Below, piece after piece: positions 46,030 through 55,756 of a stretch of DNA of 64,000 nucleotides (position 1 is the stretch's first letter; each line of letters starts with the position of its first letter). The stretch comes from Thorsellia kenyensis (GTDB lineage: Bacteria; Pseudomonadota; Gammaproteobacteria; Enterobacterales; Thorselliaceae), in the NCBI RefSeq assembly GCF_042432445.1, contig NZ_JBHLXE010000048.1, positions 41,407 to 105,406 on the forward strand, given 5' to 3'. The notes under the pieces are model-generated. The model made no database searches. It saw only the letters and a program-made list of their open reading frames with translations, and had not been told where the DNA came from. Made by a program: the position numbers and the translations under genes.

Positions 46030-47802
46030 TTAATTAATTGTCCATTGTCCATTTTCAACCGAAAGAACCCTATCAAATTTAGATAAAGACTTAATCTTAT
46101 GAGTTATCATTAAAAGTGTTTTGTCTATTGATAGGTGAAAGATTAATGACATAATTTGCTCTTCAGTATTAGGATCAAGTCCTTCAGTTGGTTCATCAAA
46201 AAGCCAAACAGGAGCGTTATGAAGTAAAGCCCTTGCGATGCCTATACGTCTCAATTCTCCTCCTGATAGCTGCCGACCTCCATCTCCCATGATTTGTTCT
46301 AATCCTTCATTATGATGTAAATAGCTTAATCCCACTTTATCTAATACACTCTTAAGTTGGTCATCTAATTCATTCGATGTTTCATTGACATAGCTTTGAT
46401 TATAAGCCAACATTAAATTATCTCTTAATGAGTCATTGAATAAATAGATTGTCTGAGGGATCACTGAAATTGACTCTCTTAGTGATTTTTCATTGTATTG
46501 TTTTATGTCTTCCTCAAATAGTTTTATAACCCCTTCATGCTGGCTATAAGCGCGTGTTAATAAGTGAAAAAGCGTTGATTTTCCTGCACCAGTATGTCCT
46601 GTAATGGCAACCTTTTGATTAGGCAAAATGTCGAAACTTGCTTTATATATTACTCTATAGGATTGATTAGGGTAAGTGAATGATACAGATTCTAAGGAAA
46701 TGATATTTTTTAATGTTGTTAATTTTTTCTCAAAAACAGACGCCTTTGAGTCAAATTTTACTATTGGCTGTATGTTATTAATTTCATTTAGTCGATTGGC
46801 AGAAGATACAACGGAACCTAAATGCACAAAAGCATGACTAATAGGCACTAACATTTCAAACGCGGCTAGGGTAGCGAACACAAACAGGGCTGCCATCGCT
46901 GGAAAAATGACTTGGTTAGTATACGTTTCTTCTTGTGAGAGAGAATCTAGTACAACCTTTTTGAATAATTCAGTAACATTTTGTTCATTAATCCAAATAC
47001 CTGAAAAATATATCATTATACAAACTGTTAAGCCAGATAAAATTAGAATGCCCGCACTAGACAATTGTTGATAAAGTGAAAGTTTTTTTTCAATTAGCAT
47101 TCGTTTGCTATCAATATTATCTAATTTATTAGCCTGATGGTGCCACTTAGCATAAATCAAATAAAGGGTTTGACCCGTTAAAAATCGGTTAAACTCATCC
47201 CTGTAATTAGATTTTAACAAAACGACTTCATCCCCTAGAGGATTTGACTTGTAATAAAATACAGGTGGAAACACTATAAGAATTAAAAGAAGAACGGCCC
47301 CCAACAATAAAGCCAGAGAGACATTAAAAAAACTCAGCACTAAAGTCATGAAGCAGATGACTACAAATGCACTAATGAAGGGGGTAATGACGCGTAAATA
47401 TAAATTATCTAATGTTTCAACATCGCTAATTAATCGATTTAAAACATCAGCTTGACGATATGATTGCGATAATGCATGTTGCCTCGGGAATATCATTTTA
47501 AAGACGGAAACTCGCAATTTAGCAAGTAATCTGAAGGTAGCTTCATGTGAAACAATCCTTTCAAAATATCTAAAAGCGGTTCGACTAATTGCAAGCCCGC
47601 GCACAAAAGCCGCAGGTAATAAATAGTTGAATGTTGTAAAAACTACAATACCTGCAATCGCACTAGATGCTAAGAACCATCCAGATAGAGTCAATAATCC
47701 TATCCCAGAAAATATAGTTATAATAGCTAACAGTAGGCCTAAAATAACCCAGCCTAGATAACTTTTATATAGTTTGATATAGGGAAATAATGCTTTGAAC
47801 AT
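46030..47802 (-). CDS. cydC: ABC exporter CydC
   Basis: 590 residues from the ATG at 47802, which has AAGG upstream; E. coli CydC is 573. With CydD it forms the heterodimer that exports glutathione and cysteine and is needed for cytochrome bd assembly. Six membrane segments fill the first 320 residues and include the CydC signature GIGLLTLSGWFLASSAIAG. The ATPase has Walker A GHTGAGKST, the signature LSGGELRRIGIARALL and Walker B VWLFDEPTEGLD. cydD, nearly always directly upstream, is missing. The adhesin cluster sits there instead, 187 bases away. Confidence 0.92.
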   Translation of the reverse strand: MFKALFPYIKLYKSYLGWVILGLLLAIITIFSGIGLLTLSGWFLASSAIAGIVVFTTFNYLLPAAFVRGLAISRTAFRYFERIVSHEATFRLLAKLRVSVFKMIFPRQHALSQSYRQADVLNRLISDVETLDNLYLRVITPFISAFVVICFMTLVLSFFNVSLALLLGAVLLLILIVFPPVFYYKSNPLGDEVVLLKSNYRDEFNRFLTGQTLYLIYAKWHHQANKLDNIDSKRMLIEKKLSLYQQLSSAGILILSGLTVCIMIYFSGIWINEQNVTELFKKVVLDSLSQEETYTNQVIFPAMAALFVFATLAAFEMLVPISHAFVHLGSVVSSANRLNEINNIQPIVKFDSKASVFEKKLTTLKNIISLESVSFTYPNQSYRVIYKASFDILPNQKVAITGHTGAGKSTLFHLLTRAYSQHEGVIKLFEEDIKQYNEKSLRESISVIPQTIYLFNDSLRDNLMLAYNQSYVNETSNELDDQLKSVLDKVGLSYLHHNEGLEQIMGDGGRQLSGGELRRIGIARALLHNAPVWLFDEPTEGLDPNTEEQIMSLIFHLSIDKTLLMITHKIKSLSKFDRVLSVENGQWTIN

Positions 47803-47988
47803 TCTGAGCCTTAATACATTCTGACTTGTGTATAAATACCATAATTTATACATCATATATTTTAATAAAACTATTCTAACATAGTTTATTATTTCTGTGC
47901 TTGTATTATAAGGCCATAGTAACTTATTTAGCTATAAAATAACTTTAGCTAAATCAAAATAATGTTAATGTAAGCAATTATTTTCCCC

Positions 47989-49173
47989 TTAAATATTTTG
48001 TTCGAAAAATCGAGTGGCTTTGTCTATTGTCTCAATGATAGAGACAATGCCACCTGGATTAGACACAGTTAAAGTATAAGATGGGGCTATGATGCCCATT
48101 TTGTTTTGGGGAATTACTATTAGTTGTAAAAATTTGAATTTGTCTTCTCCTTCTACCTTAAATTCTAATTTGAATTTATTTTTTTCTCCAGGAATAGGCT
48201 CAGCCTCTTTTCTGAATAGTTCCCTTCCAGTGTCTGCACGCTTTAATATAAACAATGTAGTATTTTGAAATTCTTCTATTGAAGAATCGATAAGATTTAA
48301 TTCATTCTCAGATAATATATCCGAGACCTTATAAATGAATTCATACTTAACAGTATACTCATAATTTGCAAAAAATTCGTAACTAAGGATTTTAGAATCT
48401 AAACCAGGCCTTAAAGATACAATCCCCCCACCGCTATTAAAATTATTACCCGCTAACTCGGCAGGAATAACATTTGCAGGACTTTTTCCCTTGTCATATT
48501 CTTGCCCCATAAAATAGTTTAAATCAGCAATAAATATTTTTTGTCCATTTGCAGGAAAACCTGTTTTAGATTTTGGTGTTATAGATACACTTATTCGCTT
48601 ATTTAGAGCACTGATTGGTACTTGTATTTTGAATGGGTTATTTTCAAAAGAAGGAATAGGTGTTAATTCTAAGTCCGATTCATTAATCATACTCTCAGGG
48701 CTTGCACTGACATCGGTAAAATTAGTAAATGAGTCAGGCCATCGTTTCAAAGGATTTTTAAGTTCAGAACTGTACCATTTGACTTCACTGTTTGATAAAA
48801 ATTCATCTCCATCGATATCGATATAATAAAATAGTCGACTACTCAAGTTCTCTTTAGGTATTTCTAAGACACTGTTAACTGTTGGAAGAAACACTTCTCT
48901 AGCATCAATGATTTGTTTGATTATAGTGTATTGTGGAATTATTGGCTGTGGTGCTTGCCCATTAGTTGGCAAAATTGTTATGTCAGATAAAATATTTTCC
49001 TCTGCAAACTGTGCGCCTACATATTTTAATATAGGCGCTGAGCCTTTAATCTGATTGGTCACTGTCATAGCTTTAATAGGTTCTGCTAACACACAAGCAG
49101 TAAAGCACACATTGAGCAAAAAGAATTTACCTAGGATGCGTATGGGTGCAAATAACTGATCTTTATTTTTCAT
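47989..49173 (-). CDS. SinI-like exported protein 3
   Basis: 394 residues from the ATG at 49173, which has AAAGG at good spacing and gives a normal signal peptide (FFLLNVCFTACVLAEPIKA); an ATG 45 bases earlier is unlikely. The mature protein begins with TVTNQIKGSAPIL, shared with the neighbour at 49531 (VTNQIKGDRPEL). Further shared blocks are DIDGDEFLSNSEVKW and LNKRISVSITPKSKTGFPAN. The DxDGDE...W block looks like an Ig-like strand and could bind calcium. Such proteins, named SinI or ZirS in Enterobacterales, lie beside inverse autotransporters and are exported. Whether it passes the outer membrane is unknown. Preceded by a hairpin, it may have its own promoter. Confidence 0.65.
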   Translation of the reverse strand: MKNKDQLFAPIRILGKFFLLNVCFTACVLAEPIKAMTVTNQIKGSAPILKYVGAQFAEENILSDITILPTNGQAPQPIIPQYTIIKQIIDAREVFLPTVNSVLEIPKENLSSRLFYYIDIDGDEFLSNSEVKWYSSELKNPLKRWPDSFTNFTDVSASPESMINESDLELTPIPSFENNPFKIQVPISALNKRISVSITPKSKTGFPANGQKIFIADLNYFMGQEYDKGKSPANVIPAELAGNNFNSGGGIVSLRPGLDSKILSYEFFANYEYTVKYEFIYKVSDILSENELNLIDSSIEEFQNTTLFILKRADTGRELFRKEAEPIPGEKNKFKLEFKVEGEDKFKFLQLIVIPQNKMGIIAPSYTLTVSNPGGIVSIIETIDKATRFFEQNI

Positions 49174-49465
49174 TTCTAAACCTTTTGTTGTCTTTAGTAG
49201 TAGTGTTAAATCCGACAAGAATTATTTTTTAAGTCACTAGATATGAACTAAAAAATAAACTCGTATAATGTATAAACTCCTAATCAATAGGCTTCTTATC
49301 AAAATTTGAATAGACATCCATAATAATTTATTGCAATTCGATAAAACGTGCGTCATTAGTCTTATATTTACCTTGAGGCTACGTTAGAATTCTATACTCA
49401 TTCCAAATTTATCCTAATAAACATGGGATAAGAGAATAAATTATTTTAATCTTCCAGATCAAATG

Positions 49466-49504
49466 AATAGTTCAAACACCTACATAGATTGTGTTTGAAC
49501 TATT
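49466..49504. terminator. Perfect 14-bp hairpin between SinI-like genes 2 and 3
   Basis: AATAGTTCAAACAC and its exact complement flank an 11-base loop, 26 bases after the stop of the upstream gene. No T-run follows. It may end or trim the upstream transcript, so gene 3 could be expressed at a different level. The other bases of the 357-base gap (49174-49530) show nothing. Confidence 0.55.
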
Positions 49505-49530
49505 ATTAGAAAACGTCAACAACTAAACTA

Positions 49531-50739
49531 TTACTGCTCTAATACTGATAGTGGTGATGTTGGATCAGGATTTTCTAAACCGATATCAGCCTTCGTATCA
49601 TCTATATCTACACTTAACTGCATACCCTGCTCAATTAAAGGTTTGATTTTACTATTAATGTTAGTGTCTTGCACTGTGAAGATAAAGAAGTCTTCTTTTG
49701 TTGTATTGTCATAGGTATAATTATTTGCTTTAAATGCTAAAGCTTGTTTGAAATCATTTGTTTCTAGGTCTGCGGAAGTTATAGGTTTACCATTGTAAGT
49801 CATTCCCTCTTTTACTACGAAACGCCATGCAAAAGCATCAACGCTTTGATATAAATGATCTAATGATCTGCCTTCTTCATCAAACAACATCGCCTTAAAT
49901 TCACGATTAACAACAGAATAGTCGTCTACTTCTAAGGTGGTATCAACAGGATAAAAGTCTGGCATATCATCTTTTAGCTCGTTTATGACAGTTTTCCACT
50001 CCTGTGTCCCTGCAACTCTTGTTTGAATAACTACCTTCGTAGTCCATAAGTCAACTGTACCTGGTGGAGTTTCAGGATCAGGTTTAGGATCTGTTGGCCC
50101 TTTATTATCGGTTAAAAAAGCATTCATAACATAGACAGGTTCTGCATCAATAGGAAAACCTGTTTTTGTTCTCGCTGTAATTTTGAAACCAATACGTTTA
50201 TTTAATGCAATTGCTGGTAAAATAATTTTTTGCAAACCTGTATAATTTGGTGTGGTGACTTGCTTCCCATCAACTGTTGCTGCATTACCATTTAGAAAAA
50301 CAATGTCTTCTTTGATTTCTGCATCTAGATTATCGAACTCTTCTTGAGTAAGCCAGTTCTCCTTCTTACCATCAACTTCTTCGTAGCTCTTTGGAACTAA
50401 AAACCATTCAATATGGTTTTTAGTTCCAGTATCAATAAATTCAAACACATTACCATCTGGCGAATTCACTAACGTTGCTAAATCAGCAAAAGTTAGAGGT
50501 TCGTCTCCATCAGTATCTGTAATAATGGCTCCTTCAAAACCATCTTTTACATAATTATCTGGAATTGCAAGCTCCATACCGACTTGCAACTTCCCTGATA
50601 ATTGAACAGCCTGTAGCTCAGGGCGATCACCTTTGATTTGATTTGTAACACCTAAACTTCTTGAAGATACATTTGTCGCTACTATTAGACCTGCCACAGA
50701 TAATGCAATGGTCGTTTTATTGAAAAAATTTTTTTTCAT
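49531..50739 (-). CDS. SinI-like exported protein 2
   Basis: 402 residues with a clear signal peptide (KTTIALSVAGLIVATNVSS, cleavage near residue 26). The mature start VTNQIKGDRPELQ and the internal DTDGDEPLTFADL ... HIEWFLVPKS and LNKRIGFKITARTKTGFPID match the neighbour at 47989 closely. A Pro-rich linker (GPTDPKPDPETPPGT) near residues 215-230 divides two halves. AGGA stands nine bases before the ATG, and the gene follows SinI-like gene 1 after 88 bases. It resembles SinI-family autotransporter-associated proteins. No catalytic motif is visible. Confidence 0.65.
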   Translation of the reverse strand: MKKNFFNKTTIALSVAGLIVATNVSSRSLGVTNQIKGDRPELQAVQLSGKLQVGMELAIPDNYVKDGFEGAIITDTDGDEPLTFADLATLVNSPDGNVFEFIDTGTKNHIEWFLVPKSYEEVDGKKENWLTQEEFDNLDAEIKEDIVFLNGNAATVDGKQVTTPNYTGLQKIILPAIALNKRIGFKITARTKTGFPIDAEPVYVMNAFLTDNKGPTDPKPDPETPPGTVDLWTTKVVIQTRVAGTQEWKTVINELKDDMPDFYPVDTTLEVDDYSVVNREFKAMLFDEEGRSLDHLYQSVDAFAWRFVVKEGMTYNGKPITSADLETNDFKQALAFKANNYTYDNTTKEDFFIFTVQDTNINSKIKPLIEQGMQLSVDIDDTKADIGLENPDPTSPLSVLEQ

Positions 50740-50827
50740 GCTTTACATCCTATTTTATTAAGTAATTATTTATATTAACATTTGACTTCGTGTGCGCTTT
50801 AAATATGTAGATAACTTAAGCTCAACT

Positions 50828-51961
50828 TTAATTGTTTTTTTGCATTTCATTACCTCCAAATTTAAAAATAACTTTCATAGACTGCTCACTTTGATTGACT
50901 TTATGCAAGGCGCGAGCTTTATTATTTGTAGTCTGTACTTTAAATTCTTGTTTACCTGTAGTATCAGCCTCAATGCCATAAATCCCAGAAGCTACATTTT
51001 GAGAACCATCCATCCATATAATTTCTTCAAAGTCAGCTTGCTGACCATTTTCAAAATACAAAGCATCTCCTTGATTCGTTTGATAACCCCAAACAAATGT
51101 TTCAACAAATTGTTCGGTCACATCTTCATAAGTAGTCGTATTGCTCGCAGTGTCCTGAACCGGTAAATAAATATATGCGACCAATTCATCACCTATCCGA
51201 GCATCTTTATTGGTAGAGTTTAAATTAGTTTCATCAACTAAATACGTATTGCGAGTTTTATTTAGAATAGTCACCTTGACCATGTCTTCTGATATCTGCT
51301 TGTCACATTGACTCAGAATGTAGTCATTGCCCGAAGCATCTTGCAGTATGACAGTTATGGGATCACCTTGTTTAGGTTCGCCTGTTACTGTATATGGAGT
51401 AGCAGTCACTTCTATTTTGCTGCCATTGATACAATTCATTGCATCAAGGAGTAAAATGTCTTTGTCCACTGTTTTCTCAATAATGCGCTTTTGTCCATCT
51501 GATTGAATTAAGGCCCATTCGATACTTTGATATACTGCAGTGTTATCAATAGGATCGCCATCTTTATCAAATTTCCCCTTAGGTAAAGGCATCGATTCGC
51601 TGCGTATTACATTACCATTTACATCGACTTCACCAACCAAAGCATTAGCTAATCCATTAGCCAATAAATACTCTATTTTTAATTCACTTCCTTGAGTCAA
51701 GGTGATCTCTTTTGGAATAATTGAATTATCTAATCCTTCATAAGGCATGGTTTGTGAATTTCTTGCGAAGAATTTTAATTCTAATTCAGGTGCAGTTCCT
51801 AAGGAAGTTTCTGTTAAACCAGAACATAGTAGATTCTTAGCAGAACTTGCATCACTCGCTTCACACAAAAAAGCAGCTTTTGTATAATTAGAGTTTGTTA
51901 GCCCTACCGAACCAAAAAAGAAACAAAACATAAGATTAATTGAAGTTCTTGATATACGCAT
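50828..51961 (-). CDS. SinI-like exported protein 1, coupled to the inverse autotransporter
   Basis: 377 residues from the ATG at 51961, one base after the inverse-autotransporter stop (TAA-A-ATG), with GGAG inside the end of that gene; this start gives the signal peptide INLMFCFFFGSVGLT. It is the most diverged of the three but keeps a DGDPID...SIEWALI block and VTATPYTVTGEPKQGDPITV, which align with the DxDGDE...W and KTGFP blocks of the others. Four Cys residues follow the signal (CEAS, LLCSG, MNCING, SQCDK), possibly two disulfides. Translation coupled to the outer-membrane barrel implies the two work in a set ratio. Confidence 0.65.
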   Translation of the reverse strand: MRISRTSINLMFCFFFGSVGLTNSNYTKAAFLCEASDASSAKNLLCSGLTETSLGTAPELELKFFARNSQTMPYEGLDNSIIPKEITLTQGSELKIEYLLANGLANALVGEVDVNGNVIRSESMPLPKGKFDKDGDPIDNTAVYQSIEWALIQSDGQKRIIEKTVDKDILLLDAMNCINGSKIEVTATPYTVTGEPKQGDPITVILQDASGNDYILSQCDKQISEDMVKVTILNKTRNTYLVDETNLNSTNKDARIGDELVAYIYLPVQDTASNTTTYEDVTEQFVETFVWGYQTNQGDALYFENGQQADFEEIIWMDGSQNVASGIYGIEADTTGKQEFKVQTTNNKARALHKVNQSEQSMKVIFKFGGNEMQKNN

Positions 51962-51962
51962 T

Positions 51963-54761
51963 TTATTTTGCTCCAGTTTTAACAATGGTAGAGCGATTTT
52001 CATTGACCTTAGGATCAATATCGGCAATCTTAAGCATCAAGTCATAATATTTTTCAGATGCAGGAATTTTATCACTGCATAGTATTTTTTCTTTATTTAA
52101 CTCGCTCTTGGTTCTGACGCGTCTACTTATATCAAATTGAACTTCTAACTGAAGATACTGCTCTGTTAATTTTTTAGAATTTAAATTCATTGCTTGATTG
52201 TTATTTAACTCCTCACTGGCTATTTTTATAAAGTTATCCCCTATTTCTCCCCAAGCCAATTCGTTATTCTGAAAATTATTTACCTGTGTAGAGAACATGG
52301 TAAAACCCTGACACGCTTCTAATCCATAATATTGATTATCTCTATTAACAGTACCTATAGCCTTTTCTTGTATTGGGTTATAATAATGCCACACAAGAGT
52401 ATCTTGAATTTCAGGTGTAATTTCCGCAGTAAACCAAGTTGGCTTGCCATCTATTTCAGTTAATACAGTTTCGAATACTTTCACTTCATAATATGTATCT
52501 AACTTAATATTCTTTTTGACTGTACGACGCTGCATTCCGCCCGTATCTAATATAACTATGCCATTTTCAGACCCATCCTGCCCTCTTTCAATAAGCTGTA
52601 TTTGTAATAAAGGATCTGTGGCTACTGCATCTGTTTGTAGATAATTTACAAATAGCTTTTCGTTGTTAGTTTTAATTGTTTCATCTGCATAAATAATTTC
52701 AGCTTGTAAAGGAATACCTGAAACTTCTGTAGATTCCAAGTACACGTCAAAACTTGAAGTAACAACAATAAAGTGCCATCTGTTTATTTTAGTTGCATCA
52801 CGATATTTTTTTAATACAACTAATTTTGAATCTACCTCATTGATATCAAGAGAAATTTGCGTCTTCACTTCCTCATAAATATAGTTGATATTAATATCTG
52901 TATCTGCATCACTTAAATCAACTTCTCGTCCATCCACGGTTTCTAGATCCACAGTCAAATGTACAAATTGATTTGTCAGTTTATTGGGGACTTGTGATGG
53001 AATAAAACTTGTGTCATTAAAAATATAAAGTAAATTCGGTCGGTCATCTATATCCGATCCATTTTCATCTATTTGTCCATTACGATTAAAATCAAACAGT
53101 CCTTCGTTTATGTCGGTTCGTTGAATAAAGGATAATGTAGCAACATAATTACTATTACCATCAATGACCTTAAGTAATAAAGTGTTAGATTTCGCTGTTA
53201 TTCCCTCTTCATTAGTTAAATACAAGGTAACGTAAAATGTTCCTGTACTGAGAGCGTTAAATTGAAGCTTATTTTCATTTGTAAAAACAGTATTTTGATT
53301 AAATTCAGGGGTAATCACCCATCTAAAATTTTTAATTGGTGTTTTGCTGTTATTACTAGCTGAAATATTTATTAAATCAGATAAATAGTATTCATAACTG
53401 TTATTAGCAGATGAATTAATATAATTTAGAGGAGTTATAGTTACCTCAAAGGACTGCTTTCTATATTCAAAAACAATTTCATTATTTCTATCGACTAAGT
53501 CATAACGACTACCCATTAGGTTTCTGGTTAATTCGACATTTTCTGCTTTTAATTGCTCTTCTAATGGAATGCCCATTTGTAGATTCATTTGCATATTTAT
53601 TTGAGTATCTGAGTGTCCACTCTCACCTATTTTGTGCGTCGCACCTACCGTAAGTAAAGGAAATGGTGTGTAATCTATTCCTGCACTTAATGCGAGAGGA
53701 TTGTGTTGTAATTCCTCTTTAGAAAAAAGGGCTACTTCATCACCTAGATATTGTTCAAAAACTAGTGAACCACCAATGTGGGGATTGCTTGGTAAGTAAC
53801 CTTGCATTCTAATGTCATATCCCTTAGCGGGTCTTTCATCGTATCCTTGGAGAACTGAGGAATCTTTCCACTCACTTATTGGTAGATAATAGTTTGCCGC
53901 CAATTTGAAATAATTTTTCCAATATTCGGCCCCCAGACTCATACGTGTATTACTACCGGTAAAATCGTGATCAATAAAAGAATTTAAACCAACGGCAAAA
54001 TCACCATCAGTTTGAAAATAGCGGTAACCTAGGCCAAAATTCCCAACAATTCGTTTTTCGCCAGAATCACCTTGTTCTCTTATCGCATTTTGAGAAAAAA
54101 ACACATGTTGGTCACGGTCATATAGTGGAGAGAAAACACTTAAATCATAGTTCGTAATATTACCTTTACTATCAATAGTAATATTTGTTTGAGATTTGCC
54201 AAATTGACCTAAAATGCTTTGTGCTCTCGTATTTATTTGACGATTTGTTTCATTATTAAATGCTGCTTCTGCATTTGTTACCATCATTTCTATATTTTCT
54301 TGCGCAATAGATTCTGCTGTTTTTCCTGCTGCTAAAGATTTAGACATTTTTGCAGTAAATGATTCAATATCTTGATTTAAATTAAATAAGGAGTTTTCAA
54401 TTAACGGAGCTATAAATTTCTTAGATGCTGATTCATCAGAGTGCGTTATTTGCATATCTGGTAAATTTATAGGGTTAATTTTATTTCTCACCTCGGATTT
54501 ATTGAATCCCAAATCACTATAACTTGTTAAGTTTTCTTGAGCATTTATAGCAAAATTAAGCGCATAATTTCCTATGGAAATATTTTCAGAATTGACTATT
54601 TCACGATTAAATTTAGGAATATTGATTTGATAATTTGAGTTAGATTCAGCAATTATTTTGGTAGATTCAGCTTGTATAAAATTCACATTTATCAATAGAG
54701 TTAAAATAATTAAAGTAATGGCTTTCACCGTTACATTTAGAGTTACAAATATTGTTTTCAA
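51963..54761 (-). CDS. Inverse autotransporter (intimin/invasin type)
   Basis: 932 residues from the TTG at 54761, which has AAGG eight bases upstream; a GTG at 54770 overlaps that site. The signal peptide ends near FIQA. There is no LysM domain. The beta-domain runs from about residue 180 to 440 and has the diagnostic GNFGLGYRYF, VGLNSFIDHDF, RMSLGAEYWKNYFKLAANYY, GYDIRMQGYLP and RYDLVDRNNEIVFEYRKQ. In this family the barrel is N-terminal and the passenger C-terminal, type Ve secretion. The passenger, about 490 residues, is not a run of typical Ig repeats. It has a DFNRNGQIDENG stretch like a calcium loop. It heads the cluster and has an FNR-type box 250 bases upstream. ZirT or SinH would be the nearest named analogues. 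Confidence 0.85.
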   Translation of the reverse strand: MKTIFVTLNVTVKAITLIILTLLINVNFIQAESTKIIAESNSNYQINIPKFNREIVNSENISIGNYALNFAINAQENLTSYSDLGFNKSEVRNKINPINLPDMQITHSDESASKKFIAPLIENSLFNLNQDIESFTAKMSKSLAAGKTAESIAQENIEMMVTNAEAAFNNETNRQINTRAQSILGQFGKSQTNITIDSKGNITNYDLSVFSPLYDRDQHVFFSQNAIREQGDSGEKRIVGNFGLGYRYFQTDGDFAVGLNSFIDHDFTGSNTRMSLGAEYWKNYFKLAANYYLPISEWKDSSVLQGYDERPAKGYDIRMQGYLPSNPHIGGSLVFEQYLGDEVALFSKEELQHNPLALSAGIDYTPFPLLTVGATHKIGESGHSDTQINMQMNLQMGIPLEEQLKAENVELTRNLMGSRYDLVDRNNEIVFEYRKQSFEVTITPLNYINSSANNSYEYYLSDLINISASNNSKTPIKNFRWVITPEFNQNTVFTNENKLQFNALSTGTFYVTLYLTNEEGITAKSNTLLLKVIDGNSNYVATLSFIQRTDINEGLFDFNRNGQIDENGSDIDDRPNLLYIFNDTSFIPSQVPNKLTNQFVHLTVDLETVDGREVDLSDADTDININYIYEEVKTQISLDINEVDSKLVVLKKYRDATKINRWHFIVVTSSFDVYLESTEVSGIPLQAEIIYADETIKTNNEKLFVNYLQTDAVATDPLLQIQLIERGQDGSENGIVILDTGGMQRRTVKKNIKLDTYYEVKVFETVLTEIDGKPTWFTAEITPEIQDTLVWHYYNPIQEKAIGTVNRDNQYYGLEACQGFTMFSTQVNNFQNNELAWGEIGDNFIKIASEELNNNQAMNLNSKKLTEQYLQLEVQFDISRRVRTKSELNKEKILCSDKIPASEKYYDLMLKIADIDPKVNENRSTIVKTGAK

Positions 54762-55011
54762 AAAAATCACCTTAACATCATTAAATTCAATTTATTATGA
54801 CAACTTACCAGTGTAGATAGTGTTTATCAAAGTTACTCTCATTTTCATTCCTTACGGAAATATTGAAATTGAAATTTCCATTTAACTAAAATCATAGTAA
54901 CCAAAAGTAACAATCACAAGTAATTACTAATTTTTAACCCTGCAAAAGTAAATTAACGTAAGAAAGTTGACAATTTTTTTTACAAAAGTAACTAACTATT
55001 TCCATTATATA

Positions 55012-55025
55012 TTGATATAGATCAA
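55012..55025. promoter_or_regulatory. FNR-type palindrome upstream of the inverse autotransporter
   Basis: TTGAT-ATAG-ATCAA, an exact consensus match, lies about 250 bases before the inverse autotransporter start and 730 before the sapC-like start. The same motif stands before the autotransporter at the left edge. Confidence 0.45.
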
Positions 55026-55756
55026 TTTTTGTATCCGTTACACCTCTTAAACTGTGTAATAAATAAGCGCAACAAAAAATCAACTTTTCCTTAGCGAGGA
55101 TTTAACTTCGAGTGACTAATAAGTTATTTTCTAAATGCCAACAGTAAAATTAATTTAAAATTTATGACGTGTAATAAAGTTAAAAAATGTTAGTCATTCA
55201 ATTGTCGTCCCGTCACTTTGAAGAAGTTAAAAAAAACACTTTTTTACTTTATAAATTAGAATAAGTGCCCTAAAAAGATAAATAATTTATCAATAGCTTT
55301 GCTTATTTTTTTAGTGGATGTTAGAAACTATAAGGAAAATACTGTTGGAGGGTCAAAGCATTATAAAGTACATAAATTTACAAAAAAAATTGCAAGCAAT
55401 GATTTGATTTTATAAGCGGAGATATACATGCAGCGTTAACTCTAGAGTGACGTTAGTTTAACTTTCAGGGGTAAATATGTTTCGATGGCGATTAAATGCG
55501 CATTAAGTAATGCTAGAAACTACCACCAAAAAGTATTTCTTAATTTTTACAATTTTTAATTGTTATTAATTTGTTGCTTGACATTATTTAGCCACTAATT
55601 GATAATCATTGACATAATTTAGATTTTTGAATATTCGTAATAACTTGATTATATGTGTTGAAGGTAATGATGTATAGTTCTGCATTGAACTAACACATTT
55701 TACTCATATGATTTATAATCAAATTTTTTTTCATAGAACATCAAAGGATGATTACT
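55026..55756. other. Long divergent intergenic region, possible Fur-type site
   Basis: With the bases to 54771 this is nearly 1 kb of regulatory DNA between the inverse autotransporter and the sapC-like gene. At 55600-55614, TGATAATCATTGACA agrees with the Fur half-site model TGATAATnATTATCA at all but two informative positions. No open frame is convincing. Confidence 0.35.

Noticed and set aside
55600..55614. Fur box upstream of the sapC-like gene
   Set aside because: Good partial match, but two mismatches in AT-rich DNA and no iron-related gene nearby. I list it only in the region note.
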